DNA of 64,000 nucleotides from Hyphomicrobiales bacterium (lineage in GTDB: Bacteria; Pseudomonadota; Alphaproteobacteria; Rhizobiales; Rhizobiaceae), in assembly GCA_900466475.1 (NCBI GenBank), contig UBMI01000032.1, positions 62,001 through 126,000 of the forward strand, given 5' to 3'. Of the stretch, positions 8,532 to 20,212 are shown piece after piece. The translations under genes and the position numbers were made by a program. Under the pieces are notes generated by a model. The model made no database searches. It saw only the letters and a program-made list of their open reading frames with translations, and was not told where the DNA came from. The number at the start of each line of letters is the position of its first letter. Position 1 is the first letter of the stretch.

Positions 8532-9713
8532 TTACAATGTCTCACCGGCGGCAAATCCGGAGGCCCAGGCCCACTGGAAATTATAGCCGCCGAGCCAGCC
8601 GGTCACATCGACACATTCGCCAATGAAATAAAGGCCGGGAACATCTTTCACCTGCAGGCTGCGTGAATCCAGGGCGGCCGTATCGATGCCGCCGAGCGTG
8701 ACTTCCGCGGTGCGGTAGCCTTCGGAGCCGGAAGGCTTCAAGGACCAGTTCTGTGCCGCATCTGCCAGCCTGGTCAGCAGCTTGTCGGAGAGGTCGGCCA
8801 TGTTGCCGGTGACGCCCTCGCGCTCGACGATATGTTGCGCGAGGCGCTTCGGCAGAATCTCGCCGAGCGCGGTCTGCGCGGACTGACGTCCGTTTACCTG
8901 TTTCGCCTTTTTCAGGTGCGCGGCGATATCGATATCCGGTTCGATATCGACGGTGATCGCATCGCCCTCCCGCCAGTAGGAAGAAATCTGCAGGATGGCT
9001 GGACCACTGAGGCCGCGGTGAGTGAAGAGCAGGGCTTCGCGAAAGGCGGTCTTGCCATGACGGATTTCGGCTGGCGCGGAAATACCTGAAAGCGGCGCGA
9101 TGCTCTCGAGCAGGATTGAATCAAGCGTGAGAGGCACAAGGGCGGGGCGGGTCTCGGTAATAGGCAAGCCGAACTGCTCGGCAATGCGATAGGCAAAACC
9201 GGTCGCTCCCATCTTCGGAATGGATTTTCCGCCGGTCGCGATGACGAGCGAGGAGGCTTCGAACAGGCCTTCCGATGTCGCGACGCGGAAGCCGCCGTCA
9301 GTCTTTTCAACGCCCGATATTTCGACGCCGAGATGCCAGGTAGCGCCCGCTGCGCGCATCTCGTCGAGAAGCATGAAGATGATGTCCTTGGCGCTGTTGT
9401 CGCAGAAAAGCTGGCCAAGCGTCTTTTCATGCCAGGCAATGCCGTGACGATCCACCATGGCAACGAAATCGGCCGGGGTGAAACGGGCAAGCGCCGACTT
9501 GCAGAAATGCGGATTGGCGGAGAGGAAGTTCTTCGGGCCGGCATTGATATTGGTGAAATTGCATCGGCCGCCGCCGGAAATGCGGATCTTCTCGCCCGGC
9601 GCGCGGGCGTGGTCCAGCACGGTGACGGATCGACCACGCTGTCCGGCGCGGATGGCGCACATCATGCCCGCGGCACCCGCCCCGATGACGATCACATCGC
9701 TCCTCTGCCGCAC
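8532..9713 (-). CDS. NAD(P)/FAD-dependent oxidoreductase of the HI0933/BaiN family
   Basis: A 393-residue flavoprotein. It has an N-terminal dinucleotide-binding motif (VIGAGAAGMMCAIRAG, about residues 9-24) and the family signature PGEKIRISGGGRCNFTN at about 39-55. The C-terminal FAD contact region is GLYFIGECVDVTGWLGGYNF, followed by WAWASG. Members are soluble cytoplasmic flavoproteins of largely undefined substrate; some homologues act on bile-acid derivatives or nitro compounds, which cannot be inferred here. The length is typical. The gene is divergent from the glutamine-synthetase-like gene, with a 129-base gap. Confidence 0.9.
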   Translation of the reverse strand: MRQRSDVIVIGAGAAGMMCAIRAGQRGRSVTVLDHARAPGEKIRISGGGRCNFTNINAGPKNFLSANPHFCKSALARFTPADFVAMVDRHGIAWHEKTLGQLFCDNSAKDIIFMLLDEMRAAGATWHLGVEISGVEKTDGGFRVATSEGLFEASSLVIATGGKSIPKMGATGFAYRIAEQFGLPITETRPALVPLTLDSILLESIAPLSGISAPAEIRHGKTAFREALLFTHRGLSGPAILQISSYWREGDAITVDIEPDIDIAAHLKKAKQVNGRQSAQTALGEILPKRLAQHIVEREGVTGNMADLSDKLLTRLADAAQNWSLKPSGSEGYRTAEVTLGGIDTAALDSRSLQVKDVPGLYFIGECVDVTGWLGGYNFQWAWASGFAAGETL

Positions 9714-9842
9714 AATCCGTTTTCCCTGCTGAAATCGCGTCTTCTTTTTCCATCAGAGGGCGAAAGTCAACGCCTTTGCCCCCCTCGCCAATTGCCAAAC
9801 TCCGGTTATGATGGCGTCACGATCAACGCAAACCGGTGTGTC

Positions 9843-11279
9843 ATGTCCCCAAAAAAGACGACGCTGAAGCCTGCCAGAAACGTACCCGCCTCGAAGAAAT
9901 CCCCTCCCGATCCCGGATCTCTGCGCGGCGTTGCGAACTGGAAGGAAGCGGCGCAGTGGCTGAGGGCACGCGGTATCGAAGACATTGAATGCATCACGCC
10001 GGACCTTGCCGGCGTGCCGCGCGGCAAGATGATGCCGTCCTCCAAGTTCACCTCAAACACATCGCTCGCACTGCCTTCGGCGATTTACCGTCACACGATA
10101 TCGGGCGAATATCCCGAGGAGACCGAAAGCTTCCGCTATGAGCCGCGCGACAGCGACCTGAAGCTCGTCCCCGACCTTTCCACCCTGTCCGTGGTTCCCT
10201 GGGAAACCGACCCGACCGCGCAGGTCATCTGCGACATCGTCAATTCCGACGGCCAGGAAGTTCCCTACACGCCGCGCAACGTATTGAAGCGCATTCTCAG
10301 CCTCTATGCCGAGCGCGGCTGGAAGCCGATCGTAGCGCCGGAAATCGAATTCTACCTGGTCGCCACGAATGACGACCCGGACTATCCGCTGCATCCGCCC
10401 AAGGGACGTTCAGGTCGTTCAATTCTCGGCGGCCAGGGTTATTCGATCGCCGGCATCAACGAGTTCGACGAACTGATCGACGACATCTACCACTTCTCGG
10501 AGAAGCAGGGCCTCGAGATCGATACGCTGATCCACGAGGAGGGACCGGCGCAGCTCGAAATCAATCTCCGTCACGGCAATCCGATCGAACTTGCCGACCA
10601 GGTGTTTCTCTTCAAGCGCACGATCCGCGAGGCAGCGCTGAAGCACAATATCTACGCCACCTTCATGGCAAAACCGATGCAGGGCCAGCCGGGTTCGGCG
10701 ATGCATATCCACCAGTCTGTCGTCGACATGGCGAGCGGCAAGAACGTCTTCTCGAACAATGATGGCTCAGCCTCGAAGGAATTCTTCCACTTCATCGGCG
10801 GCATGCAGAAATACGTGCCGAGCGCGCTTGCCATGCTGGCGCCTTACGTGAATTCCTACCGGCGCCTGCAGCCGGATATGTCCTGCCCGGTCAATAATGC
10901 CTGGGGTTACGACAACCGCACGACGGCCTTCCGTGTGCCGGTCTCCGATCCGCAGGCGCGGCGCGTGGAAAACCGCCTGCCGAGCTCGGATGCCAATCCG
11001 TATCTGGCGCTCGCTGCCTCGCTTGCATCCGGTCTGCTCGGCATCATGAAGGAAATCGAGCCCACGGCTCCGACCGAGGATGCCGCCAACGAAGGCTCGA
11101 TCGACCTGCCGCGCGGCCTTCTGGAAGCCGTGGCGCTGCTGGAAGACGAACCGGCCTTCGAGGAAGTTTTCGGCGCAGAGTTCATCGGGCTTTATGCCGG
11201 CGTGAAGCGCGGCGAGTTCGAAACCTTCATGCAGGTGATCAGCCCCTGGGAACGGGAGTTCCTCCTCCTGAACGTGTGA
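9843..11279 (+). CDS. Glutamine synthetase family protein, PuuA-like (gamma-glutamylpolyamine synthetase candidate)
   Basis: A 478-residue protein of the GlnA fold. The N-terminal beta-grasp is at about 35-130. The catalytic domain shows the metal-binding PEIEFYL (about 165), the GQPGSAMHIHQSV loop (about 285) and the C-terminal RRVENRLPSSDANPYLA segment (about 375). Within the family it resembles PuuA-type ligases that attach glutamate to polyamines or other amines, rather than true glutamine synthetase. The next gene, nine bases downstream, is a PuuB-like oxidase, which supports a putrescine or related amine pathway. The frame is open upstream, but 9843 is the only sensible ATG. The exact substrate is uncertain. 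Confidence 0.85.
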   Translation: MSPKKTTLKPARNVPASKKSPPDPGSLRGVANWKEAAQWLRARGIEDIECITPDLAGVPRGKMMPSSKFTSNTSLALPSAIYRHTISGEYPEETESFRYEPRDSDLKLVPDLSTLSVVPWETDPTAQVICDIVNSDGQEVPYTPRNVLKRILSLYAERGWKPIVAPEIEFYLVATNDDPDYPLHPPKGRSGRSILGGQGYSIAGINEFDELIDDIYHFSEKQGLEIDTLIHEEGPAQLEINLRHGNPIELADQVFLFKRTIREAALKHNIYATFMAKPMQGQPGSAMHIHQSVVDMASGKNVFSNNDGSASKEFFHFIGGMQKYVPSALAMLAPYVNSYRRLQPDMSCPVNNAWGYDNRTTAFRVPVSDPQARRVENRLPSSDANPYLALAASLASGLLGIMKEIEPTAPTEDAANEGSIDLPRGLLEAVALLEDEPAFEEVFGAEFIGLYAGVKRGEFETFMQVISPWEREFLLLNV

Positions 11280-11288
11280 GGTTTTGCC

Positions 11289-12584
11289 ATGACGCAAGAG
11301 ACCTGGCAAAGCCCCATTGCCCCAGGCGTCTCCTGGTATCAGGCAACAGTCGGCGAGCGGCCGGATTATCCGGCACTCGACGGCTCCAGGCAGTGTGACG
11401 TCGCCATTATCGGCGGCGGCTATACGGGCCTTCAGGCCGCCTATAATCTCGCCAGGGCTGGCGTTTCGGTGACGCTCATCGAGGGCAGCAGACTCGGCGA
11501 CGGCGCCTCCGGGCGCAATGGCGGCCAGCTCGGCACCGGCCAGCGTTGGTGGCCGGAAGAGATGGAGGAGAAGATTGGCTACGAGCGCTCCAAGGCGCTC
11601 TTCGATCTCGCGGAAGATGCCAAGCGGCACCTCATGGATTTTGCGACCGAGCACCAGATCGATATGGACTATGTGTCCGGTCAGCTCAGCGTCGCCCACA
11701 AGGAAAGCTACAAGCGGTACTATTACGAGAATGCGGAAATCGCGGCCTTCCGCTACGACTATCCGCATCTGCGTTTCATGGACCGCGAAGAGACGCAGGA
11801 GCGACTTGGCTCCAAACGCTTCTATTGCGGGGTACGCGATACCGGCACCGGCCATATCCATCCGCTGAAGCTGCTGATCGGCCTTGGCAAGGTGGCGGCC
11901 AATGCCGGGGCGGATATCTTCGAAATGACCAAGGCAAAGTCGATCAGTCAGGCCAGCGGCAAGGTCGTTATCGAAACCGAACGCGGCACGATCACTGCCA
12001 ACAGGGCGCTGATTGCCTGTAACGGCCATATCGGCAATCTGGAGCCGATCACGGCCAGCCATGTCATGCCGATCCGCTCCTTCATCGGCGCGACTGTGCC
12101 GCTTGACCGGTTCCCTGATGTGATACCGGGCGGCGAGGCGGTGGCGGATTCGCGGTTCGTCGTGCGCTATTTCCGCAAATTGAAGGACGGACGGCTGCTG
12201 TTTGGCGGGCGGGAGGCCTACACGGCCGACAATCCGCGCGACATTTCGCAGCATATCCGCCGGCAGATCGCCGAAATCTACCCCGCGCTCAAGGATATCG
12301 AGATCACCCATGCCTGGGGCGGCTCGGTCGGCATCACCATGCCGCGCCAGCCCTTCGTGCGCGAAGTCATGCCGGGCGTCACCTCGATCGGCGGTTATTC
12401 CGGCCACGGCGTCATGCTGTCAAATTACTGTGGCAAGCTTTACGCAGAAATGGTGCTGGGGAAATCGGCCGATCTCGAGCTGTTCAAGGCGCTCGATATC
12501 CCTGCCTTTCCGGGCGGCGCGCGCATGCGGGCGCCGCTGCTTTTCCTTGCCTTGTCGTGGTTTGCCCTCCGCGACAAGTTTTAG
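11289..12584 (+). CDS. FAD-dependent amine oxidoreductase, PuuB-like (gamma-glutamylputrescine oxidase candidate)
   Basis: A 431-residue DAO-family flavoprotein. The nucleotide-binding fold is CDVAIIGGGYTGLQAAYNLA at about residues 37-56, followed by LIEGSRLGDGASGRNGGQLG, which is typical of PuuB and OrdL proteins. The C-terminal FAD segment includes GGYSGHGVMLSNYCGKLYAE. In the Puu pathway such enzymes oxidise gamma-glutamylputrescine to the aldehyde with release of ammonia and peroxide. The gene starts nine bases after the PuuA-like gene, so the two form an operon. The other puu genes are not in the window, and other gamma-glutamyl-amine substrates are possible. Confidence 0.86.
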   Translation: MTQETWQSPIAPGVSWYQATVGERPDYPALDGSRQCDVAIIGGGYTGLQAAYNLARAGVSVTLIEGSRLGDGASGRNGGQLGTGQRWWPEEMEEKIGYERSKALFDLAEDAKRHLMDFATEHQIDMDYVSGQLSVAHKESYKRYYYENAEIAAFRYDYPHLRFMDREETQERLGSKRFYCGVRDTGTGHIHPLKLLIGLGKVAANAGADIFEMTKAKSISQASGKVVIETERGTITANRALIACNGHIGNLEPITASHVMPIRSFIGATVPLDRFPDVIPGGEAVADSRFVVRYFRKLKDGRLLFGGREAYTADNPRDISQHIRRQIAEIYPALKDIEITHAWGGSVGITMPRQPFVREVMPGVTSIGGYSGHGVMLSNYCGKLYAEMVLGKSADLELFKALDIPAFPGGARMRAPLLFLALSWFALRDKF

Positions 12585-12662
12585 TTCGATTGCGGATTTC
12601 CTCACCGGACAATTCGCTCTAAAACCGATGTCCGACAGATTCATTGCACCGCACACTGGCTT

Positions 12663-12684
12663 TTTTAAATCGATTAGATTAAAA
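12663..12684. promoter_or_regulatory. AT-rich imperfect dyad upstream of zwf
   Basis: TTTTAAATC and GATTAAAA face each other across 5 bases, 36 bases before the zwf ATG. One arm has an extra A. It may be an operator for the sugar-acid pathway regulator of zwf-pgl-edd. This is inference from position and symmetry only. Confidence 0.35.
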
Positions 12685-12719
12685 CGGCCACCAACCAAGC
12701 CTGATTGAGAGACAAGCTC

Positions 12720-14195
12720 ATGAGCAGCCAGATCATTCCCGTTGAGCCTTTTGATTACGTCGTCTTTGGCGGCAGCGGCGACCTTGCCGAACGCAAGCTT
12801 CTGCCGGCGCTTTATCATCGCCAGATCGAGGGCCAGTTCTCGGAGCCGACCCGTGTCATCGGCGCTTCGCGCAGCCCGCTTTCGCATGAAGAATACCGCA
12901 AGTTCGCCAAGGATGCGCTCAAGGAGCACCTGAAGAAGGGCGAATATGACGAGGCCGAAGTCGAGAAGTTCTGCTCCCGTCTCTTCTATGTTTCCGTCGA
13001 TGCCCGTACCGATACCGGCTGGGACGTGCTGAAGAAGCTGCTCGACGAGGGCAAGGACCGCGTGCGCGCCTTCTACCTCGCTGTTGCTCCGGGCATTTTC
13101 GGCGACATTTCGCAGAAGATCCACGACCACAAGCTGATTACCAAGTCGACCCGTATCGTCGTCGAAAAGCCGATCGGTCGCGATCTGGCTTCGGCCCTGC
13201 AGCTCAACGACAATATCGGCCGCGTCTTCAAGGAAGAGCAGATCTTCCGCATCGACCACTATCTCGGCAAGGAGACGGTGCAGAACCTGATGGCGCTGCG
13301 CTTCGCCAACGCGCTCTATGAGCCGCTCTGGAACGCCAATTATATCGACCATGTGCAGATCACCGTTGCCGAAGCCGTCGGCCTCGAGGGCCGCGCCGGT
13401 TATTACGACACCGCCGGCGCGCTGCGCGACATGGTACAGAACCACATCCTGCAGCTTCTCTGCCTGACCGCGATGGAAGTCCCCTCCTCGATGGATTCGG
13501 AAGCCGTTCGCGATGAGAAGCTCAAGGTTCTGCGCGCGCTGAAGCCGATCAACGCGTCCAATGTCGAGCAGGCGACGGTTCGCGGCCAGTACCGCGCCGG
13601 CGCTTCCGGCAGTGGCCCGGTCAAGGGCTATCTGGAAGAGCTGGAAGGCGGCGTTTCCAACACGGAAACCTTCGTCGCCATCAAGGCCGAGATCAACAAC
13701 TGGCGCTGGGCGGGCGTTCCCTTCTACATCCGCACCGGAAAGCGCCTCGCCGGCCGCGTTTCGGAAATCGTCATCACCTTCAAGTCGATCCCGCACTCGG
13801 TCTTCGACCAGGCCGCCGGCCGCATCAGCCAGAACCAGCTGATCATCCGCCTGCAGCCGGATGAAGGCGTCAAGCAGTCGCTGATGATCAAGGATCCGGG
13901 CCCGGGCGGCATGCGCCTGCGGAATGTCTCGCTCGACATGAGCTTCGCCCAGGCCTTCAACGTGCGCAATCCAGACGCCTACGAGCGTCTGCTGATGGAC
14001 GTCATCCGCTCCAACCAGACGCTGTTCATGCGCCGTGACGAAGTCGAAGCGGCATGGCAGTGGGTCGATCCGATCCTCAAGGGTTGGGAATCCACCGGCC
14101 AGCAGGTGCAGGGCTATACGGCCGGCACCTGGGGTCCAAGCCAGGCCATCGCGCTGATCGAGCGTGACGGCCGCACCTGGCACGACGACATCTAA
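12720..14195 (+). CDS. zwf: Glucose-6-phosphate 1-dehydrogenase
   Basis: Catalyses NADP-dependent oxidation of glucose 6-phosphate to 6-phosphogluconolactone, the entry to the Entner-Doudoroff and pentose phosphate routes. The 491-residue length is typical. The coenzyme motif FGGSGDLAERKL lies near residue 16. The active-site signature RIDHYLGKE (catalytic His and Lys) is at about 177-185. A TTG five codons upstream is an alternative start, but the ATG at 12720 fits the family. First gene of zwf-pgl-edd, with an 18-base gap to pgl. Confidence 0.97.
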   Translation: MSSQIIPVEPFDYVVFGGSGDLAERKLLPALYHRQIEGQFSEPTRVIGASRSPLSHEEYRKFAKDALKEHLKKGEYDEAEVEKFCSRLFYVSVDARTDTGWDVLKKLLDEGKDRVRAFYLAVAPGIFGDISQKIHDHKLITKSTRIVVEKPIGRDLASALQLNDNIGRVFKEEQIFRIDHYLGKETVQNLMALRFANALYEPLWNANYIDHVQITVAEAVGLEGRAGYYDTAGALRDMVQNHILQLLCLTAMEVPSSMDSEAVRDEKLKVLRALKPINASNVEQATVRGQYRAGASGSGPVKGYLEELEGGVSNTETFVAIKAEINNWRWAGVPFYIRTGKRLAGRVSEIVITFKSIPHSVFDQAAGRISQNQLIIRLQPDEGVKQSLMIKDPGPGGMRLRNVSLDMSFAQAFNVRNPDAYERLLMDVIRSNQTLFMRRDEVEAAWQWVDPILKGWESTGQQVQGYTAGTWGPSQAIALIERDGRTWHDDI

Positions 14196-14213
14196 GTCCA
14201 AGGGTCCGAAGAT

Positions 14214-14912
14214 ATGGCATCGACACTGCATTCCTTCGCTAACGCCGCCGAACTTGCCGCCAGCCTTGCAGACAAGGTCTCCAGCGTCCTTTCGGCAGCC
14301 ATCGCAGCGCGCGGAGCGGCAAGCATCGCCGTTTCCGGCGGCTCCACGCCGAAAGCCTTCTTCCAGGCGCTTTCGACGCGCGATATCGACTGGGCCAAGG
14401 TGACGATCACGCTTGTCGACGAACGTTTCGTTCCCGCCGACAATCCGCGTTCGAACCACCTGCTGGTCGATGCCAATCTTCTTCAAAACAAGGCGAAAGC
14501 GGCACGTTTCGTGCCGCTTTACCAGCCCGCCGCCTCCGTCGAGGAGGCTGCGAAGCTTGCAACGGTAAAGAGTGCGGAGATCGGCATCCCCTTCGATGTC
14601 GTCATTCTCGGCATGGGCGGCGACGGCCACACGGCCTCGTTCTTCCCCGGTGGCAACAATCTGAGCGTTGCGCTCGATGCCAGGACACCGCGCGGCATCA
14701 TCACCATGGACGCGGAAGGGGCTGGCGAACCGCGCCTGACCTTCACGTTCTCCGCACTGCAAGATGCCAAACTGCTCATTCTCCACATTGAGGGCGAAGG
14801 CAAAAAAGACGTTCTCGCCAAGGCAGAAGGCACAGGCGAAGAGGCAGACATGCCGATCCGCGCCATTCTGCGCCGGGCCACTTCCCCGGTCGAGATCTAC
14901 TGGGCTCCCTGA
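14214..14912 (+). CDS. pgl: 6-phosphogluconolactonase
   Basis: A 232-residue DevB/NagB-fold enzyme that hydrolyses 6-phosphogluconolactone to 6-phosphogluconate. Recognisable motifs are VSGGSTPKAFF (about 39-49), TLVDERFVPADNPRSNH (about 66-82) and the active-site region VILGMGGDGHTASFFPG (about 129-145). It sits between zwf and edd, as in other rhizobia, so the three enzymes convert glucose 6-phosphate to 2-keto-3-deoxy-6-phosphogluconate in sequence. A 68-base gap separates it from edd. Confidence 0.96.
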   Translation: MASTLHSFANAAELAASLADKVSSVLSAAIAARGAASIAVSGGSTPKAFFQALSTRDIDWAKVTITLVDERFVPADNPRSNHLLVDANLLQNKAKAARFVPLYQPAASVEEAAKLATVKSAEIGIPFDVVILGMGGDGHTASFFPGGNNLSVALDARTPRGIITMDAEGAGEPRLTFTFSALQDAKLLILHIEGEGKKDVLAKAEGTGEEADMPIRAILRRATSPVEIYWAP

Positions 14913-14980
14913 TAGGGCCTTACAGCCGCCGAAGCCGGCGAACAGAACATTGACGAACCAGAACAAGGCAGGGATTTTCC

Positions 14981-16807
14981 ATGTCCGCTCACGCACGCAT
15001 TGCTGCGATCACGAATCGCATTGTCGAACGCTCGAAGCCGACCCGCGAGCGCTACCTGGAACGCCTGCGCGCTGCCGCCTCAAAGGGCGTCAACCGCTCG
15101 GTTCTCGGCTGCGCCAACCTCGCCCATGGCTTTGCCATCTGTTCCCCCGCCGAGAAGGATGCGCTTGCGGGCGACCGTGTGCCCAATCTCGGCATCATCA
15201 CCGCCTATAATGACATGCTCTCGGCCCACCAGCCGTTCGAGACATATCCGACAATCATCCGCGAAGCCGCTGCCCAGGCCGGCGGCATCGCTCAGGTCGC
15301 AGGCGGCGTGCCGGCAATGTGTGACGGCGTCACCCAGGGCCAACCGGGCATGGAGCTCTCGCTCTTCTCGCGTGACCTTATCGCCATGGCAGCGGGTGTC
15401 GGCCTGTCGCACAACATGTTCGATGCCGCCCTCTTTCTCGGCGTCTGCGACAAGATCGTCCCCGGTCTGATGATCGCCGCCCTCTCCTTTGGCCACCTGC
15501 CGTCGATCTTCATTCCAGCCGGCCCGATGACGACGGGCCTGGCGAACGACGAGAAGTCGCGCGTGCGCCAGCTCTTCGCCGAGGGCAAGGTCGGCCGTGC
15601 CGAACTGCTGGAAGCCGAATCCAAGTCCTACCACGGCCCGGGCACCTGCACCTTCTACGGCACGGCCAATTCAAACCAGATGCTTATGGAGATCATGGGC
15701 TTCCATATGCCCGGCTCCTCCTTCATCAACCCAGGCACTCCATTGCGCGAAGCGCTGACCCGAGAGGCCACCAAGCGGGCGCTCGCCATTACCGCTCTCG
15801 GCAACGAATTCACGCCGGCCGGCGAGATGATCGACGAACGATCGATCGTCAACGGCGTGGTCGGCCTGCATGCGACGGGCGGCTCGACGAACCACACGAT
15901 GCACCTCGTCGCCATGGCCCGCGCCGGCGGTATCGTGCTGACCTGGCAGGACATTGCCGAGCTTTCGGAACTGGTGCCGCTGCTTGCCCGCGTCTATCCG
16001 AACGGGCTTGCAGACGTGAACCATTTCCAGGCAGCCGGCGGCATGGGCTTCCTCATCAAGGAACTGTTGAAGCAGGGTCTCGTGCACGACGATGTACGCA
16101 CCGTCTTCGGTCACGGGCTGCAGGCCTATACGGTCGATGCGCAGCTCGGCGAAAACGGCTCCGTCGTGCGCCAGCCCTCGCCGGAGAAGAGCCACGATCC
16201 GAAGGTGCTCGCCAGCATCGAAACGCCTTTCCAGGCGAATGGCGGGTTGAAGATGCTGCGCGGCAATCTCGGCAAGGCGGTCATCAAGATCTCCGCCGTC
16301 AAGGCGGAGCGCCATATCATCGAGGCGCCGGCAATCGTGTTCCATAGCCAGCAGGAACTGCAGGACGCCTTCAAGGAGGGCAAGCTCAACCGCGATTTCG
16401 TCGCTGTCGTGCGCTTTCAGGGACCGAAGGCCAACGGCATGCCGGAACTGCACAAGCTGACCCCACCACTCGGCGTGCTGCAGGATCGCGGTTTCCGCGT
16501 GGCGTTGCTGACCGACGGGCGCATGTCCGGTGCATCCGGCAAGGTTCCGGCGGCAATCCATGTCACACCCGAAGCTGTCGATGGTGGCCCGATCGCCCGC
16601 ATCAAGGACGGCGACATCATCCGTCTCGATGCGATCAGGGGCACGCTCGAAGTTCTCGTCGATGCTGCTGATATGGCCGAGCGCGAACCTGTTACGATCG
16701 ATCTTTCGGACAATGAATTTGGCATGGGCCGCGAGCTTTTCGCGCCGTTCCGCCACGCGGTCGGACCGTCCGACCAGGGTGCCAGCGTGCTCTTCCACGG
16801 GCACTGA
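14981..16807 (+). CDS. edd: Phosphogluconate dehydratase (Entner-Doudoroff)
   Basis: A 608-residue member of the dehydratase family shared with IlvD. It removes water from 6-phosphogluconate to give 2-keto-3-deoxy-6-phosphogluconate, using an iron-sulfur cluster. Visible markers are GGVPAMCDGVTQGQPGMELS near residue 107, GVCDKIVPG (cluster cysteine) at about 154, GPGTCTFYGTANSNQ at about 219 and the C-terminal LTDGRMSGASGKVPAAIH. Third gene of the zwf-pgl-edd unit, followed by a strong terminator. The KDPG aldolase gene (eda) is not in this window. Confidence 0.97.
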   Translation: MSAHARIAAITNRIVERSKPTRERYLERLRAAASKGVNRSVLGCANLAHGFAICSPAEKDALAGDRVPNLGIITAYNDMLSAHQPFETYPTIIREAAAQAGGIAQVAGGVPAMCDGVTQGQPGMELSLFSRDLIAMAAGVGLSHNMFDAALFLGVCDKIVPGLMIAALSFGHLPSIFIPAGPMTTGLANDEKSRVRQLFAEGKVGRAELLEAESKSYHGPGTCTFYGTANSNQMLMEIMGFHMPGSSFINPGTPLREALTREATKRALAITALGNEFTPAGEMIDERSIVNGVVGLHATGGSTNHTMHLVAMARAGGIVLTWQDIAELSELVPLLARVYPNGLADVNHFQAAGGMGFLIKELLKQGLVHDDVRTVFGHGLQAYTVDAQLGENGSVVRQPSPEKSHDPKVLASIETPFQANGGLKMLRGNLGKAVIKISAVKAERHIIEAPAIVFHSQQELQDAFKEGKLNRDFVAVVRFQGPKANGMPELHKLTPPLGVLQDRGFRVALLTDGRMSGASGKVPAAIHVTPEAVDGGPIARIKDGDIIRLDAIRGTLEVLVDAADMAEREPVTIDLSDNEFGMGRELFAPFRHAVGPSDQGASVLFHGH

Positions 16808-16828
16808 CATCCCTCATCGATGCAAAAG

Positions 16829-16858
16829 AAAAACCCGCGGCCGAAACCGCGGGTTTTT
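16829..16858. terminator. Bidirectional terminator between edd and the PilZ-like gene
   Basis: A perfect 12-base inverted repeat, AAAAACCCGCGG and its complement, has a 6-base loop. It ends in TTTTT on both strands. It serves edd on the plus strand and the convergent gene on the minus strand. Confidence 0.92.
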
Positions 16859-16882
16859 CATATCCAGCGAGACGCGAGACTG

Positions 16883-17296
16883 TTACGCGCGGATATCGAG
16901 GACGTAGTCCTTGTGAGCCGGGTGCGTGCTGTAGACGAAGATCTTGTTCAGCTCTTTCTGCGTCAGCAGGCGCAGGAAGCGAACCTCGATCGTGTTGTTC
17001 GGGAAAGTCTTCATCAAGAGGCAGCCAACCTTGGTGATGCGGGCATCCGGAATATCCAGATAGAACTGCTTCGGCAGCGTATACTGCGTGAGGATCGCCA
17101 GGATCGCGCTGCTCATGGATATACGGACGATATCGCAGCGGCGCGAGGCGGCATGCATGACGCCCTTTTCCGTATATTCGATGCGCGCGGCGTTCATCGT
17201 GTCTTCCATCTTGAACCGCGATTCGCGGTCGTACATGAAAGATTCTTCCTTCGCCAGGAAGTGCGATTTCGCAGGTGTTGGATTCGATGCGGCCAT
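16883..17296 (-). CDS. PilZ-like small cytoplasmic protein
   Basis: A 137-residue protein without signal peptide or membrane segments. The region from about residue 50 has the strand pattern of a PilZ fold: CDIVRISMSSAILAI, then LPKQFYLDIP, then KVGCLLMKTFPNNTIEVRFL, which parallels the C..DIS..G....LP..F.L....C.V......GVRF pattern. The N-terminal RxxxR c-di-GMP-binding motif is not clearly present, and the DxSxxG motif is reduced to ISMSS. It may therefore be a non-binding or divergent PilZ domain. The neighbours (edd, aglK) give no functional hint. Confidence 0.6.
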   Translation of the reverse strand: MAASNPTPAKSHFLAKEESFMYDRESRFKMEDTMNAARIEYTEKGVMHAASRRCDIVRISMSSAILAILTQYTLPKQFYLDIPDARITKVGCLLMKTFPNNTIEVRFLRLLTQKELNKIFVYSTHPAHKDYVLDIRA

Positions 17297-17358
17297 GGCC
17301 TTAGTCCCCTCAGTCTTGATGAGAAAAAGGCTAGCACCGCATGTTTAACAGAAAGTGA

Positions 17359-17395
17359 GAATCCTTCCCCTTGGCAGTCTCAGGAGGAAGGATTC
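17359..17395 (-). terminator. Hairpin after aglK, probable end of the agl operon
   Basis: A 10-base inverted repeat, GAATCCTTCC and GGAAGGATTC, with a 17-base loop lies 16 bases beyond the aglK stop. No long T run follows on the minus strand, so termination may be partial. Confidence 0.5.
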
Positions 17396-17411
17396 CACCA
17401 AAAATGGATGA

Positions 17412-18503
<1,092 letters not shown>

Positions 18504-18524
18504 TTTCCTCTCCCCTCCTGATCC

Positions 18525-20177
<1,653 letters not shown>

Positions 20178-20212
20178 GGAATATCCTGTCTAAGCTTAAG
20201 TCTTGGGATGGA

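Noticed and set aside
10767..12407. 546-codon open frame on the minus strand
   Set aside because: Antisense to the PuuA/PuuB-like pair; no domain and shadow-type composition.
12420..14996. 858-codon open frame on the minus strand across the PuuB-like gene, zwf and pgl
   Set aside because: It lies antisense to three secure genes, is rich in Asp/Arg/Gly/His as shadow frames of high-GC genes are, and has no recognisable domain.
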